Below are positions 44,875 through 54,418 of a stretch of 64,000 bases of DNA, piece by piece. Numbering within the stretch: the stretch's first letter is position 1; every line of letters starts with the position of its first letter. The translations under genes and the position numbers were made by a program. The notes below the pieces were generated by a model, which saw nothing but the letters and a program-made list of their open reading frames with translations, was not told the DNA's origin and made no database searches. Origin of the DNA: Rhodococcus sp. P-2 (GTDB taxonomy: Bacteria > Actinomycetota > Actinomycetes > Mycobacteriales > Mycobacteriaceae). Where the stretch lies: assembly GCF_016598535.1 (NCBI RefSeq), contig NZ_CP066779.1, forward strand, positions 6,233,786 to 6,297,785. The letters are read 5' to 3'.

Positions 44875-45444
44875 TCACACCTGCGCCGGAACCCAGCAAT
44901 CAGCCACGTGATCGTCGACCATTCCGGTAGCCTGCATGAGCGCATAAGCCGTGGTAGGACCCACAAACTTGAACCCGCGCCGCTTGAGTTCCTTGGCCAT
45001 GGCAGTCGACTCGGGAGTGACCGCCGGAACCTCTGCAATTGATGTCAGTCTTCTGGTGCGTCGAGGCGGCGAGAACGACCAGAGTAACGAATCGAGGTCC
45101 AGATCGGGTGAATTCACGAGCACTCGGGCGTTGGAAATCGTCGCCTCGATCTTCGCGCGATTGCGGACGATCGCGGCATCGGAGAGCAGTCTCTCCACGT
45201 CCGCAACTCCGTACGCTGCGACCTTGTCCGGATCGAACCCGTCGAAGGCTTCGCGAAACGCCTCGCGTTTACGCAGAATCGTGATCCACGACAGTCCCGA
45301 TTGGAATGCTTCGAGGGCGAGCCGCTCGAACAGTTCGTCGCGCCCGTGCAGCGGACGCCCCCACTCCTCGTCGTGATAGTCGCGGTACAGCGTGTCACCG
45401 GGCGTCTCGACCACCCAGCCGCACCGAACCAGTCCGTCTGTCAT
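44875..45444 (-). CDS. tag: DNA-3-methyladenine glycosylase I
   Basis: 189 residues. It removes 3-methyladenine from DNA. The Tag family pattern RCGWVVETPGDTLYRDYHDEEWGRPLHGRDELFERLALEAFQSGLSW is complete, including zinc-ligand Cys8, and the C-terminal GFKFVGPTTAYALMQATGMVDDHVADCW provides the other ligands. Its ATG overlaps the stop of the upstream DivIVA-like gene by one base. Confidence 0.94.
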   Translation of the reverse strand: MTDGLVRCGWVVETPGDTLYRDYHDEEWGRPLHGRDELFERLALEAFQSGLSWITILRKREAFREAFDGFDPDKVAAYGVADVERLLSDAAIVRNRAKIEATISNARVLVNSPDLDLDSLLWSFSPPRRTRRLTSIAEVPAVTPESTAMAKELKRRGFKFVGPTTAYALMQATGMVDDHVADCWVPAQV

Positions 45445-45821
45445 CAGCCCTGGGAATCCTTCGATTCGGATTCGGTCGCAGGCGCCTCCTGCGATGCTTC
45501 GGCCTTGGCCGGAGCATCCGCCTTCACCAGGACCTCAGACCGCTCGTCACGGCCCAGTTGTGCACGCAGAGAATCGATTTCCAACCCGAGGCGATGCAGG
45601 GCCCAATCCACTTCACTCGCCTTGTAGCCGCGCAGCACCTGCTGAAAACGCAGAGCGTCGACATCCGCACCGGTGACATCCTCTGCCGGGAGTACGGTCG
45701 CCGTCGTGCCAGGAGGCAGCGGCGGCAGCTCTTCCGAGCGCCCGAACACAGCACTGGCGGCGAGGAAGATCATCGCGCCGACCAGTGCCATGACAATCAG
45801 GTACAGGAGGATCGTCATCAT
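45444..45821 (-). CDS. DivIVA-domain-like small membrane protein (Rv1209-like)
   Basis: 125 residues. One N-terminal helix (ILLYLIVMALVGAMIFLAASAVF) anchors a short cytoplasmic segment containing ALRFQQVLRGYKASEVDWALHRLGLEIDSLRAQL, a DivIVA-type motif with coiled-coil pattern, and an acidic Ala/Glu tail. It sits between gpgS and tag as Rv1209 does. A role at the membrane in wall or polar organisation is possible but unproven. Confidence 0.8.
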   Translation of the reverse strand: MMTILLYLIVMALVGAMIFLAASAVFGRSEELPPLPPGTTATVLPAEDVTGADVDALRFQQVLRGYKASEVDWALHRLGLEIDSLRAQLGRDERSEVLVKADAPAKAEASQEAPATESESKDSQG

Positions 45822-45853
45822 GGACCGATACTCCCATACCCGAGTGTGAGCGG

Positions 45854-46795
45854 TCAGACCCCCGCGGTGCGCACTATCGAATTCATCGGGGGTCGATCGA
45901 GCAGCGATACCTCCGTGGTCTCGGGCACGAAAGAATCACCGTCGACCAGGAATTGGGTCAACCCCGCGCCCGAATCCTCGATCCCGCACCGCCTGAGCAT
46001 CGTTCCGATGATCTGCCGACTCATCACGCCGAGATCGGCGAGCGGCCGGTTGCGATGCTTGCGCACACCGAGATTGACCTGACCGATCGCCGCCAGTCCC
46101 AACGTGTCGTACGTGTCGAGCAGCAAGCCGATCTCGACGCCGTAGCCGGGGGCGAACGGGACAGCCGAGAGCAACTCACGGGTGCCGGCGTATTCACCGC
46201 CGAGTGGTTGCAGTACGGACGTGAGTTCGGGCCGCAGCGCAGCCAACATGGGCCGCGCAACCAATTCCGTGACTCGTCCGCCGCCATTGGCGTCTTCCGT
46301 GCCGCTCACGCGCAGCGGGCGGCGGTAGTAACCCTTCACCAGATGGATGCCGTCCACCGTGAGCAACGGGCCCAGCAGTTTGGGCACGAACGCCGGATCG
46401 GGATTGATGAGGTCGGAATCGACGAATGCGATCAGATCGCCCGTCGTTGCGGCGACCGAACGCCAGAGCACCTCACCTTTGCCTGCGGTCGGCGGGATGG
46501 ACGGAACTGCGCTCTCACGACTGATCACCGTCGCTCCGGCCGCGCGCGCACGCTCGGCAGTACGGTCGGTGGAACCGGAATCGAGAACGATCAATTCGTC
46601 GACCAAGCCCCCGAGCAAGGGATGAATGGTGTCGACCACCGCAGCAACGGTGTCTTCTTCGTTGAGCGCGGGCAACACCACCGAGACGGTTCGGCCGCCC
46701 TTCGCCCGTTCGAGTTCGGCGACCGTCCAACTCGGATGGTCCCAACTGTTGGCTTCTGCCCATACGCGGGTCGGGCCCGCACCGGTGATACTCAT
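45854..46795 (-). CDS. gpgS: Glucosyl-3-phosphoglycerate synthase
   Basis: 313 residues. It transfers glucose from a nucleotide sugar to 3-phosphoglycerate, the first step of methylglucose lipopolysaccharide synthesis. The GT81 pattern is clear: VVLPALNEEDTVAAVVDTI, LDSGSTDRT, AGKGEVLWRSVAATTGDLIAFVDSDLINP (metal-binding DSD), and VNLGVRKHRNRPL. The start overlaps the folP2 stop by ATGA. Confidence 0.93.
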   Translation of the reverse strand: MSITGAGPTRVWAEANSWDHPSWTVAELERAKGGRTVSVVLPALNEEDTVAAVVDTIHPLLGGLVDELIVLDSGSTDRTAERARAAGATVISRESAVPSIPPTAGKGEVLWRSVAATTGDLIAFVDSDLINPDPAFVPKLLGPLLTVDGIHLVKGYYRRPLRVSGTEDANGGGRVTELVARPMLAALRPELTSVLQPLGGEYAGTRELLSAVPFAPGYGVEIGLLLDTYDTLGLAAIGQVNLGVRKHRNRPLADLGVMSRQIIGTMLRRCGIEDSGAGLTQFLVDGDSFVPETTEVSLLDRPPMNSIVRTAGV

Positions 46796-47700
46796 GCCAG
46801 ACCTCGAACCGTACGTACCGGGGCGCGGCGTCCCTGGATCGCGGCCACCATGTCGACTACTCGACGGGTGGACGCCACCTCGTGAACACGGAACACCCGG
46901 GCGCCGCCCGCCGCGGCCATTGCTGTCGCTGCCAATGTTCCCTCCAACCTCTCGGAAAGCTCCACACCAAGAGTCTCCCCGATGAAGTCCTTATTACTCA
47001 GCGCCATCAGCACTGGCCACCCGGTGTTTACAAGAACGTCCACTTTCCGCAACAACTCGAGCCCGTGGAAGGTGTTCTTACCGAAATCGTGGGTGGGATC
47101 GATCAGAATCGCATCGCGCGGAACTCCGAGCGCCAAGGCGCGTTCTGCTGCCGACACCACCTCGGTGACCACATCTGCGACGACGTCGTCGTAGCGGACA
47201 CGGTGGGGGCGCGTGCGCGGAACTGCGCCGCCGGTGTGCGAGCAGACGATTCCGGCACCCGTCTCGGCGGCGACCACGACGAGTTCGGGATCCGCACCAG
47301 CCCACGTGTCGTTGATCAGGTCGGCACCTTCGTCGCGTGCCAGCCGTGCGACGCCACTTCGCCAGGTGTCGACGCTGATGATCAACTCGGGGTACTTGGC
47401 TCTGATCGCGGCGACGAACGGAACGACTCGCCTGACCTCTTCGTCGGCGTCGACGAGGTCACCGGGCCCGGCTTTCACTCCCCCGATGTCCACCAGATCG
47501 GCGCCTTCGTCGACGGCCCGATCGACGGCAGCCATCGCTGCCGAGTCCGAGAACGTCGCGCCCTGGTCGTAGAAGGAATCGGGAGTGCGGTTGACGATCG
47601 CCATCACCAATGCACGGTCGACCGCGACCGGACGCCCACACAGGGTGGGCGCCGGGCCTGGCTGCGCGGTCGAACCGGAGAGTGAAGACATGCCACTCAT
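46792..47700 (-). CDS. folP2: FolP2, dihydropteroate synthase homologue with altered active site
   Basis: 302 residues. The TIM-barrel DHPS fold is recognisable (MAIVNRTPDSFYDQG, DLVDIGGVKAGPG, ISVDTWRSGVA, LINDTWAG, IDPTHDFGKN). The usual NVTPDSFSDGG and DIGGESTRPG loops are changed to NRTPDSFYDQG and DIGGVKAGPG, so the pABA-loop signature is lost. M. tuberculosis FolP2 is reported not to act as DHPS. It is coupled to gpgS, which suggests a role outside folate synthesis. Confidence 0.9.
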   Translation of the reverse strand: MSGMSSLSGSTAQPGPAPTLCGRPVAVDRALVMAIVNRTPDSFYDQGATFSDSAAMAAVDRAVDEGADLVDIGGVKAGPGDLVDADEEVRRVVPFVAAIRAKYPELIISVDTWRSGVARLARDEGADLINDTWAGADPELVVVAAETGAGIVCSHTGGAVPRTRPHRVRYDDVVADVVTEVVSAAERALALGVPRDAILIDPTHDFGKNTFHGLELLRKVDVLVNTGWPVLMALSNKDFIGETLGVELSERLEGTLAATAMAAAGGARVFRVHEVASTRRVVDMVAAIQGRRAPVRTVRGLA

Positions 47701-47721
47701 ACTGGCATGACGGAACTCGGT

Positions 47722-49494
47722 CTAGCCCTTGGGTACCGAGCCTGCCGCGACCTTTCCGACGTATTCGTCGTACGAGTCCACATAACCACCCTCGCGGCCT
47801 TCGAGAACGTGCAGAGTGTCGGCGCCGACGTCGTAACCTTCGTTGCGCAATTCCACCTTGCGCGACTTGAAAGTGCTGGTGTGTTCGAGTGAGTCGACGA
47901 TGCGGATGAACAGCGGGACCGCGTAGTTGGGGAGCTTGCCGTAGAGGTGAGCCGCGACTTCGGTGCCCTCGAAACTCCCGCCGTCCCGCAGCTTGACCGC
48001 TGCCATGCCCGCGCGACCGTCGGTGCCCGGAATCTCGACGCCGTAGACAACTGCTTCCTCGACGGCCGGGTGCGAACTCAGCGCGCCCTCGACCTCCGTG
48101 GTGGCTACGTTCTCACCCTTCCACCGGAAGGTGTCACCGAGGCGGTCGACGAAGGCGACGTGGCCCCATCCCTGCTTGCGCACCAGGTCTCCGGTGTCGA
48201 ACCAGGTGTCGTCGTCCTTGAATCCGCCACGTACCAGCTTGCTGTTGCTCGCCGCTTCGTCGGTGTAGCCGTCGAAAGGTGCTCGGTCGGTGACTTTGGA
48301 CAGTAGGAGCCCGACCTGACCCGTGGAAACCTTGCGCAGTCGACCATCGGCTCCCCGCAACGCTTTTCCGGTGTTCTCGTCGAACTCCACCACGGCGTGC
48401 GGCAACGGGCAGATACCTGCTGTCTTGTCCACGTTGAGTGCGTTGACGAACGCGATGTTGCATTCGCTCGCACCGTAGAACTCGGCGACGCGGGGAATGC
48501 CGAACCGCGCAGTGAACTCGGCCCAGATCTCCGGGCGCAGACCGTTACCCACCATCAGCCGAACTGCGTTGTCGCTGTCGGTCGGCTTGGCCGGCTGGTT
48601 GAGCAGATAGCGGCACAGTTCACCGATGTAGGTGAATGCGGTCGCCTTGTTGAGTGCGATGTCGTCCCAGAACCGCGAGGCGGAGAACTGACGTCCGATC
48701 GCGATGGTCGCACCGGACGCGAGCACCGACGACAGCGATACCGTCAACGCGTTGTTGTGATAGAGCGGCAGGCAGCAGTACAGAGTGTCCGAGCCCCGCA
48801 AGCGCACGCCCATCAACCCGAGACCGGACATCGACTTCAACCAGCGGAAGTGAGTCATCAAGCTCGCCTTGGGCATTCCGGTGGTGCCCGAGGTGAAGAT
48901 GTAGAACGCCTTCTCCTCCGCCAGCACCTCGGCGGTGACCGCCGGGTTGGCCGGATCAGCCGTCTTCGCCAGATCGGAGAGTTCGCTGACAAGAAGTTGA
49001 TCGGGCCCGGTAAATCCGGCGGGCAACGATTCGAGGGCTTCCTCGCACTCGTCGGCGACCACCAGGACGCGAGCGTCGAGCAGCGTAAGGCTGTGTGCCA
49101 GAACGTCGTCGCGCTGGTTGTAGTTCAGCATTCCTGCCGCGGCACCGAGCTTGACGGCAGCGAGTGCAACCAACAGGGCTTCAGGAGTGTTCTTTGCCAG
49201 AACGCCGACGACGTCTCCGCGGTCGACGCCTCGGCCACGAAGTACATCCGCGTAGCGATTGACCAGTTCGTTGGCCTCCGCGTAACTGGTCGCGTGGCCC
49301 TCGAACCGGATGAACGGGCGCGACGGGTGCGCGTGCGCGGCCTTCTGGAAGATCAACCCGATCGATTCCTTGGCCGAAGGCTTGCGTGTGAGCCCGGCGG
49401 CCCCCCGCGCCAGGATCGGCACCTCGGTGATCATCGACGGCAGTTTTGCCGCCAGATCCAGCAGGCCGACGGTCGAACGGGCTTCCGAACTCAT
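47722..49494 (-). CDS. fadD6: Long-chain acyl-CoA synthetase FadD6
   Basis: 590 residues, ATG preceded by GGGGAG. It has the ANL-family P-loop YIFTSGTTGMPKASLMTH, the A5 motif EFYGASECN, and the C-terminal DTGDLVRKQGWGHVAFVDRLGDTFRWKGENVATTEVE. It activates fatty acids to acyl-CoA; the VLACS/FATP-like subgroup is suggested by the FRWKGENV motif. It is 21 bp upstream of folP2 in the same direction. Confidence 0.92.
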   Translation of the reverse strand: MSSEARSTVGLLDLAAKLPSMITEVPILARGAAGLTRKPSAKESIGLIFQKAAHAHPSRPFIRFEGHATSYAEANELVNRYADVLRGRGVDRGDVVGVLAKNTPEALLVALAAVKLGAAAGMLNYNQRDDVLAHSLTLLDARVLVVADECEEALESLPAGFTGPDQLLVSELSDLAKTADPANPAVTAEVLAEEKAFYIFTSGTTGMPKASLMTHFRWLKSMSGLGLMGVRLRGSDTLYCCLPLYHNNALTVSLSSVLASGATIAIGRQFSASRFWDDIALNKATAFTYIGELCRYLLNQPAKPTDSDNAVRLMVGNGLRPEIWAEFTARFGIPRVAEFYGASECNIAFVNALNVDKTAGICPLPHAVVEFDENTGKALRGADGRLRKVSTGQVGLLLSKVTDRAPFDGYTDEAASNSKLVRGGFKDDDTWFDTGDLVRKQGWGHVAFVDRLGDTFRWKGENVATTEVEGALSSHPAVEEAVVYGVEIPGTDGRAGMAAVKLRDGGSFEGTEVAAHLYGKLPNYAVPLFIRIVDSLEHTSTFKSRKVELRNEGYDVGADTLHVLEGREGGYVDSYDEYVGKVAAGSVPKG

Positions 49495-49582
49495 GGCTCC
49501 CCTAACACGTATCCGGCGCCCATTCGGCCGCCCAGTCTGCGGCCACCTTACTGCACGGTAATAAAGCCCGCCATGCCCCAGG

Positions 49583-50140
49583 TCAGCCTTTCACGCACGC
49601 GTCGAGCGCGGCCTCCACATCCGTTCTCACCAGCAGGGTGTCCAGCGCCTGACGCCCGACGAAGCCGGTCCCGTCGAGCTTGTTCAGCCACTCGAGCAGG
49701 CCGGTGAAGTGTCCGACGGGATCGAGCATCACCACCGGCTTCTCGTGCATCCCCAGGTAACCCGCGGTCCACGTCTCGAACAGCTCCTCCAGCGTCCCGA
49801 TCCCGCCGGGCAGCGTGATGAACGCGTCGGCGTGATCTTCCATCAGCTTCTTGCGCTCGCGCATGGTGTCAGTGACGATCAGCTCGTCGGCATCGACGTC
49901 GGCAACTTCCTTGTGTACCAAGGCCTTCGGAATGACGCCGACGGTCCAAGCGCCCGCCGCGCGAGCGGACTCGGCGACAGCGCCCATCATCGAGACATTG
50001 CCGCCGCCCGAGACCAACTGCCATCCGCGTCGACCGATCGCGGTGCCCACCTCCGACGCCAACGCCAGGAACGATTCGTCCACCGGACCTGACGCGCAGT
50101 AGACGCAGATCGAGTACTTCTTGTCGGAATCGGTCACCAT
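49583..50140 (-). CDS. LOG family protein (Rv1205-like)
   Basis: 185 residues. The Lonely-guy motif PGGIGTLEE and the preceding MRERKKLMEDHADAFITL are complete, so cytokinin riboside 5'-monophosphate phosphoribohydrolase activity is plausible. In M. tuberculosis Rv1205 makes cytokinins. The gene overlaps the end of a second LOG gene by 7 bp, giving a tandem pair. Confidence 0.9.
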   Translation of the reverse strand: MVTDSDKKYSICVYCASGPVDESFLALASEVGTAIGRRGWQLVSGGGNVSMMGAVAESARAAGAWTVGVIPKALVHKEVADVDADELIVTDTMRERKKLMEDHADAFITLPGGIGTLEELFETWTAGYLGMHEKPVVMLDPVGHFTGLLEWLNKLDGTGFVGRQALDTLLVRTDVEAALDACVKG

Positions 50141-50937
50141 TCTTCTTCTTTCCCCAGATCTGCGGCCTCGTCGACGCCCTTGTCGGCGTTGAGGACGATT
50201 CGTACTGCTTCTTCCACGCTGTCGGTGACGTGCAGCAAGTTCACGTCGCCTTCGGAAATCTTGCCGTCACGCTCGAGGGTGCCGCGAATCCAGTCGACGA
50301 GTCCGGACCAGTACTCGGTACCGAACAGGACGATCGGGAAGCGCGTGACCTTGTGGGTCTGCACCAGAGTCAGTGCCTCGAACAGCTCGTCGAGTGTGCC
50401 GAAGCCGCCCGGCAGGCAGATGAATGCCTGGGAGTACTTCACGAACATCGTCTTGCGTGCGAAGAAGTAACGGAAGTTGATTCCGAGATCCACCCACTCG
50501 TTGAGTCCCTGCTCGAACGGCAGCTCGATGCCGAGGCCGATCGAGTATCCACCGGCCTCGCTGCAACCGCGGTTGGCAGCCTCCATGACTCCTGGTCCAC
50601 CGCCGGTGATGACGGCGTACCCGGCTTCGGCCAACGCGGTTCCCAGCTCACGGCCGGATTGGTACTCGGGATGATCGACCGTGGTGCGTGCCGAACCGAA
50701 CACCGTCACCGCACGCGGAACCTCGGCGAGCGCGCCGAAACCTTCGATGAATTCGCTCTGGATACGCAACACACGCCACGGATCGGTGTGGACCCAGTCC
50801 GTGGGTCCGCGCTTGTCGAGCAAGCGCTGATCGGTCGTGGTCTTCTCGTCCTTGCGCTTGCGGCGAAGCTGTACGGGCCCGCGGTGCTTGATCGACGAGC
50901 TCTGCTTCTTCGAAGCCGAATTCTTCTCTGGTGCCAT
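50134..50937 (-). CDS. LOG family protein, long paralogue
   Basis: 267 residues. About 65 lysine- and arginine-rich N-terminal residues precede a TIGR00730/LOG domain with TGGGPGVMEAANRGC and PGGFGTLDELFEALTL. It differs clearly from the following short LOG protein and belongs to the type found next to dapE in actinobacteria. Nucleotide 5'-monophosphate nucleosidase activity is a family inference. It lies 16 bp after dapE. Confidence 0.88.
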   Translation of the reverse strand: MAPEKNSASKKQSSSIKHRGPVQLRRKRKDEKTTTDQRLLDKRGPTDWVHTDPWRVLRIQSEFIEGFGALAEVPRAVTVFGSARTTVDHPEYQSGRELGTALAEAGYAVITGGGPGVMEAANRGCSEAGGYSIGLGIELPFEQGLNEWVDLGINFRYFFARKTMFVKYSQAFICLPGGFGTLDELFEALTLVQTHKVTRFPIVLFGTEYWSGLVDWIRGTLERDGKISEGDVNLLHVTDSVEEAVRIVLNADKGVDEAADLGKEEEW

Positions 50938-50953
50938 GCGGCAAGGCTAACGG

Positions 50954-52024
50954 TCAGGCCGACAGATATTTCCTCAGCACGGCCGCGACGTCGGTGATCT
51001 GTTGCACCGGAACATGCTCGTCGCGCTTGTGCGCGAGGTTCGGATCCCCTGGTCCGTAGTTCACCGCGGGAATGCCGAGTGCCGAGAATCTGGACACATC
51101 GGTCCACCCGTACTTCGCGCGGAACTGACCACCTGCCGCCTCGATCAAGGCGGCAGCAGACGGGTTCGCCAAACCGGGGAGTGCGCCGGGCGAGGAGTCG
51201 GTGACCTCGAATCCGAGGCCCAGGCCGTCGAACACTTCGCGCACGTGCGCCTCGGCTTGCGCCTCGTTGCGATCGGGCGCGAAGCGGAAGTTGACGTCCA
51301 TCTCGGCTTCGTCCGGGACCACGTTTCCGGCGACACCGCCGGATATCCGCACCGCCGACAATCCCTCGCGGTAACCACAACCGTCGATGTCGACCGAACG
51401 CGGCTGGTACACCGACAACCGCTCCAACGCTCCGCCGAACTTGTGAATGGCGTTGTCCCCCAGCCAGGACCTGGCCGAATGTGCGCGTGTTCCCGAAGCC
51501 GTCAACCGAACCCGCATCGTGCCCTGGCACCCGGCCTCGATGAAACCGGCCGTCGGCTCACCGAGAATTGCGACGTCGGCGGTGAGCCATTCCGGAATCT
51601 CGCGTTCGATCCGACCGAGGCCGTTGAACGTCGCGGCGATCTCTTCGCAGTCGTAGAAGACGAGAGTCAGGTCGTGGGCCAAGTTCTCGATGGTGGCCGC
51701 CAGGTGCAGGAACACCGCATCGCCCGACTTCATGTCCACGGTCCCGCAGCCGTGCAGGATGTCGCCGTCGCGTCGCGAAGGAACGTTGTCGGCAATCGGC
51801 ACCGTGTCCAGATGTCCGGCGAGCATGACGCGGCTCGGCAGCCCACGCGACGTACGCGCCAACACGGCGTTGCCGTTTCGGATTATCTCGAAGCCCGAAG
51901 TCTGCTCACGCAGCGCATCCTCGACGGCCTGCGCGATGACGGATTCGTCGTGCGAGACGCTGGGGATGTCGACCAGGGCGGCCGTCAAGTCGATGGGGTC
52001 CGAAGCAAGATCGAGGATGCTCAC
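50954..52024 (-). CDS. dapE: Succinyl-diaminopimelate desuccinylase
   Basis: 356 residues from GTG 52024 (a GTG at 52030 is possible); the longer open frame to 52300 overlaps dapD and is not real. Metal-binding motifs of the M20 family are intact: [39 protein letters not shown]. It removes succinate to give LL-diaminopimelate for lysine and peptidoglycan. It is divergent from dapD with 49 bp between starts and heads the LOG-LOG-fadD6 direction. Confidence 0.94.
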   Translation of the reverse strand: MSILDLASDPIDLTAALVDIPSVSHDESVIAQAVEDALREQTSGFEIIRNGNAVLARTSRGLPSRVMLAGHLDTVPIADNVPSRRDGDILHGCGTVDMKSGDAVFLHLAATIENLAHDLTLVFYDCEEIAATFNGLGRIEREIPEWLTADVAILGEPTAGFIEAGCQGTMRVRLTASGTRAHSARSWLGDNAIHKFGGALERLSVYQPRSVDIDGCGYREGLSAVRISGGVAGNVVPDEAEMDVNFRFAPDRNEAQAEAHVREVFDGLGLGFEVTDSSPGALPGLANPSAAALIEAAGGQFRAKYGWTDVSRFSALGIPAVNYGPGDPNLAHKRDEHVPVQQITDVAAVLRKYLSA

Positions 52025-52073
52025 ACACACCAGCTTAGGCCGGTGCACCCACCACCCAGTAATCTCTAGTCCC
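52025..52073. promoter_or_regulatory. Compact divergent promoters of dapE and dapD, probably leaderless
   Basis: Only 49 bp separate the two GTG codons. On the plus strand TAATCT (52060-52065) ends 8 bp before dapD; on the minus strand TAAGCT (52037-52032) ends 7 bp before dapE. No ribosome-binding sites are visible. Both -10 positions predict transcription starts at the start codons. Confidence 0.55.
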
Positions 52074-53027
52074 GTGAGCGCACAGGGAGCAACAGCAGTA
52101 GGTATCGCCAACGTGACCGCGGACGGAACCGTCCTCGACACCTGGTTCCCGGCACCGGAGCTGGGAACATTCGACAAGACCGGTACCGAGAACGTCGAGG
52201 GAACAGACATTCCTTCCGATCTTGCACTGCTGGCAGGCACCGACGACGCTCGCGAGGTCTCGCAGGTCGTCGTCCGCACCACCATCGCCGATCTCTCCAA
52301 GGCGCCCGTCGACGCACATGACGTCTACCTGCGCCTCCATCTGCTCTCGCACCGCCTCGTCGCGCCCCACGGCGTTAACCTCGACGGTCAGTTCGGCCTG
52401 CTCAGCAACGTCGTGTGGACCAACTTCGGTCCGTGCGCCGTCGAAGGCTTCGAGCAGGTTCGCTCGCGTCTGCGCATCCGCGGAGTCGTCACAGTGTTCA
52501 GCGTCGACAAGTTCCCGCGCATGGCCGACTACGTCGTGCCGTCCGGAGTTCGCATCGGTGACGCGGACCGAGTCCGTCTCGGTGCACACCTCGCCAGCGG
52601 AACAACCGTCATGCACGAAGGCTTCGTCAACTTCAACGCCGGCACCCTCGGCAACTCGATGGTCGAAGGCCGCATCTCCGCGGGCGTCGTCGTCGACGAC
52701 GGATCCGATGTGGGCGGCGGCGCCTCGATCATGGGCACCCTGTCCGGCGGCGGCAAGGAAACCATCTCCCTCGGCAAGCGCTGCCTCCTCGGCGCCAACG
52801 CCGGCCTCGGCATTTCACTCGGCGACGACTGCGTCCTCGAAGCGGGCCTCTACGTCACCGCGGGCACCAAGGTCACCGGCCCGGACGGCACCGTCGTCAA
52901 GGCCAAGGAACTCAGCGGAAAGTCGAACCTTCTCTTCCGTCGTAACTCGGTCTCGGGTGCCGTCGAGGTCGTGCCGTGGAAGGGCACCGGCGTCGAACTG
53001 AACGCTGCTTTGCACGCCAACGACTGA
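52074..53027 (+). CDS. dapD: Tetrahydrodipicolinate N-succinyltransferase
   Basis: 317 residues from GTG 52074. It succinylates tetrahydrodipicolinate in the lysine/diaminopimelate pathway. The actinobacterial DapD type is recognised from [22 protein letters not shown] and the left-handed beta-helix repeats ([38 protein letters not shown]), with the trimer active site in the helix. The length equals that of the M. tuberculosis enzyme. Confidence 0.95.
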   Translation: MSAQGATAVGIANVTADGTVLDTWFPAPELGTFDKTGTENVEGTDIPSDLALLAGTDDAREVSQVVVRTTIADLSKAPVDAHDVYLRLHLLSHRLVAPHGVNLDGQFGLLSNVVWTNFGPCAVEGFEQVRSRLRIRGVVTVFSVDKFPRMADYVVPSGVRIGDADRVRLGAHLASGTTVMHEGFVNFNAGTLGNSMVEGRISAGVVVDDGSDVGGGASIMGTLSGGGKETISLGKRCLLGANAGLGISLGDDCVLEAGLYVTAGTKVTGPDGTVVKAKELSGKSNLLFRRNSVSGAVEVVPWKGTGVELNAALHAND

Positions 53028-54409
53028 TGACTGACACCGACGTCTCCGACGGAACAACCACTGCTCTCGGCCACGGTCTCAAGGTCCGACATCTGACGAT
53101 GATGGGCCTGGGCTCGGCCATCGGCGCCGGCCTGTTCCTCGGAACCGGCGTCGGTATCGCCAAGGCCGGCCCGGCCGTCCTGATCTCCTACATCCTTGCG
53201 GGCGCCGTCGTGGTGTTCGTGATGCGCATGCTCGGCGAAATGGGCGCAGCGATTCCGGCCAGCGGTTCCTTCTCGCACTACGCGCGCCTGGGGATCGGCG
53301 AGTGGGCCGGCTTCGTGATGGGCTGGCTCTACTGGTTCATGCTGATCATGGTGCTGGGCGCCGAGATCACCGGGGCCTCTGCGATCGTGAACGACTGGGT
53401 GCCGTCGATCCCGCAATGGGTCGTCGCCCTGGTCTTCGTGGTGTTCTTCGCCGTGGTGAACCTGGCGAAGGTCAGCAATTTCGGCGAGTTCGAGTTCTGG
53501 TTCGCAGCAATCAAAGTCACCGTCATCATCGCCTTCCTCGTCATCGGCGTCCTGCTGGTGTTCGGCATCCTCCCCGATACCGATCCGGTCGGTACGAGCA
53601 ATCTGTTCGGGCAGGGCGGCTTCATGCCCAACGGGTTGTCCGGCATCGCCGCAGGGCTTCTCGTCGTGGCGTTCGCTTTCGGTGGGATCGAGATCGTCAC
53701 CATCGCCGCCGCCGAATCCGAGAATCCGGAACGCTCCATCGCCGTCGCTGTCCGAAGCGTCGTGTGGCGCATCAGTGTCTTCTACATCGGCGCCATCTCG
53801 ATCATGGTTCTGGTGCTGCCCTGGAACGATCCCGAACTCGAGAGCGGACCGTTCGTGGCCGTCTTGAACAAGGCGAACATTCCGGGCGTTGCCGGGTTCA
53901 TGGAACTCGTCGTCGTGGTGGCCTTGCTTTCCGCGTTCAACGCCAACATCTACGGCACCTCACGGATGGCGTTCTCACTGTCGCGCCGCGGCGACGGACC
54001 CGCTTTCATGGCGAAACTGTCGAGCGCCGGAGTTCCGACCAATGCCGTTCTGCTGTCGGTGTTCTTCGGCTTCGTCAGCGTCCTGCTCAACTGGCTGCTC
54101 CCCGACGACCTGCTCGGCATCCTGCTCAACGCAGTCGGCGCTGCGCTGCTGGTCATCTGGATCTTCATCGTCGTCTCGCATCTGCGACTGCGTAAACAAC
54201 TCGAAGCGTCGGGCAAGCTGACAGTTCGTATGTGGCTGTTCCCGTATCTGAGCTACGCGACACTCGCGATGCTCGGCGTCTTCGTCGTCCTCATGCTCTT
54301 CGACGCCGATGCCCGTGCACAGTTGATCTCGACCACAGTGTTGTTCCTCGTGATCGCGGCATTGGGTTTCCTGAACGCTCGCTGGCGTAAGCAGAATCAG
54401 CCCGCGTGA
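53027..54409 (+). CDS. APC-family amino acid permease
   Basis: 460 residues, starting in the TGATG overlap with dapD. About 12 hydrophobic helices. The first has the APC signature LTMMGLGSAIGAGLFLGTGVGIAKAGPAVLISYILAG, and SEYFA-like GEMGAAIPASGSFSHYARLGIGEWAGFVMGWLYWF follows. It is closest to the GABA/aromatic/proline permease group. Coupling with dapD hints at a lysine-linked or diamine substrate, which is only a suggestion. Confidence 0.9.
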   Translation: MTDTDVSDGTTTALGHGLKVRHLTMMGLGSAIGAGLFLGTGVGIAKAGPAVLISYILAGAVVVFVMRMLGEMGAAIPASGSFSHYARLGIGEWAGFVMGWLYWFMLIMVLGAEITGASAIVNDWVPSIPQWVVALVFVVFFAVVNLAKVSNFGEFEFWFAAIKVTVIIAFLVIGVLLVFGILPDTDPVGTSNLFGQGGFMPNGLSGIAAGLLVVAFAFGGIEIVTIAAAESENPERSIAVAVRSVVWRISVFYIGAISIMVLVLPWNDPELESGPFVAVLNKANIPGVAGFMELVVVVALLSAFNANIYGTSRMAFSLSRRGDGPAFMAKLSSAGVPTNAVLLSVFFGFVSVLLNWLLPDDLLGILLNAVGAALLVIWIFIVVSHLRLRKQLEASGKLTVRMWLFPYLSYATLAMLGVFVVLMLFDADARAQLISTTVLFLVIAALGFLNARWRKQNQPA

Positions 54410-54418
54410 TCTTCGCGC

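Noticed and set aside
50954..52300. 448-codon version of dapE
   Set aside because: The extra 92 residues run through the divergent promoter into dapD; GTG 52024 gives the normal family length.
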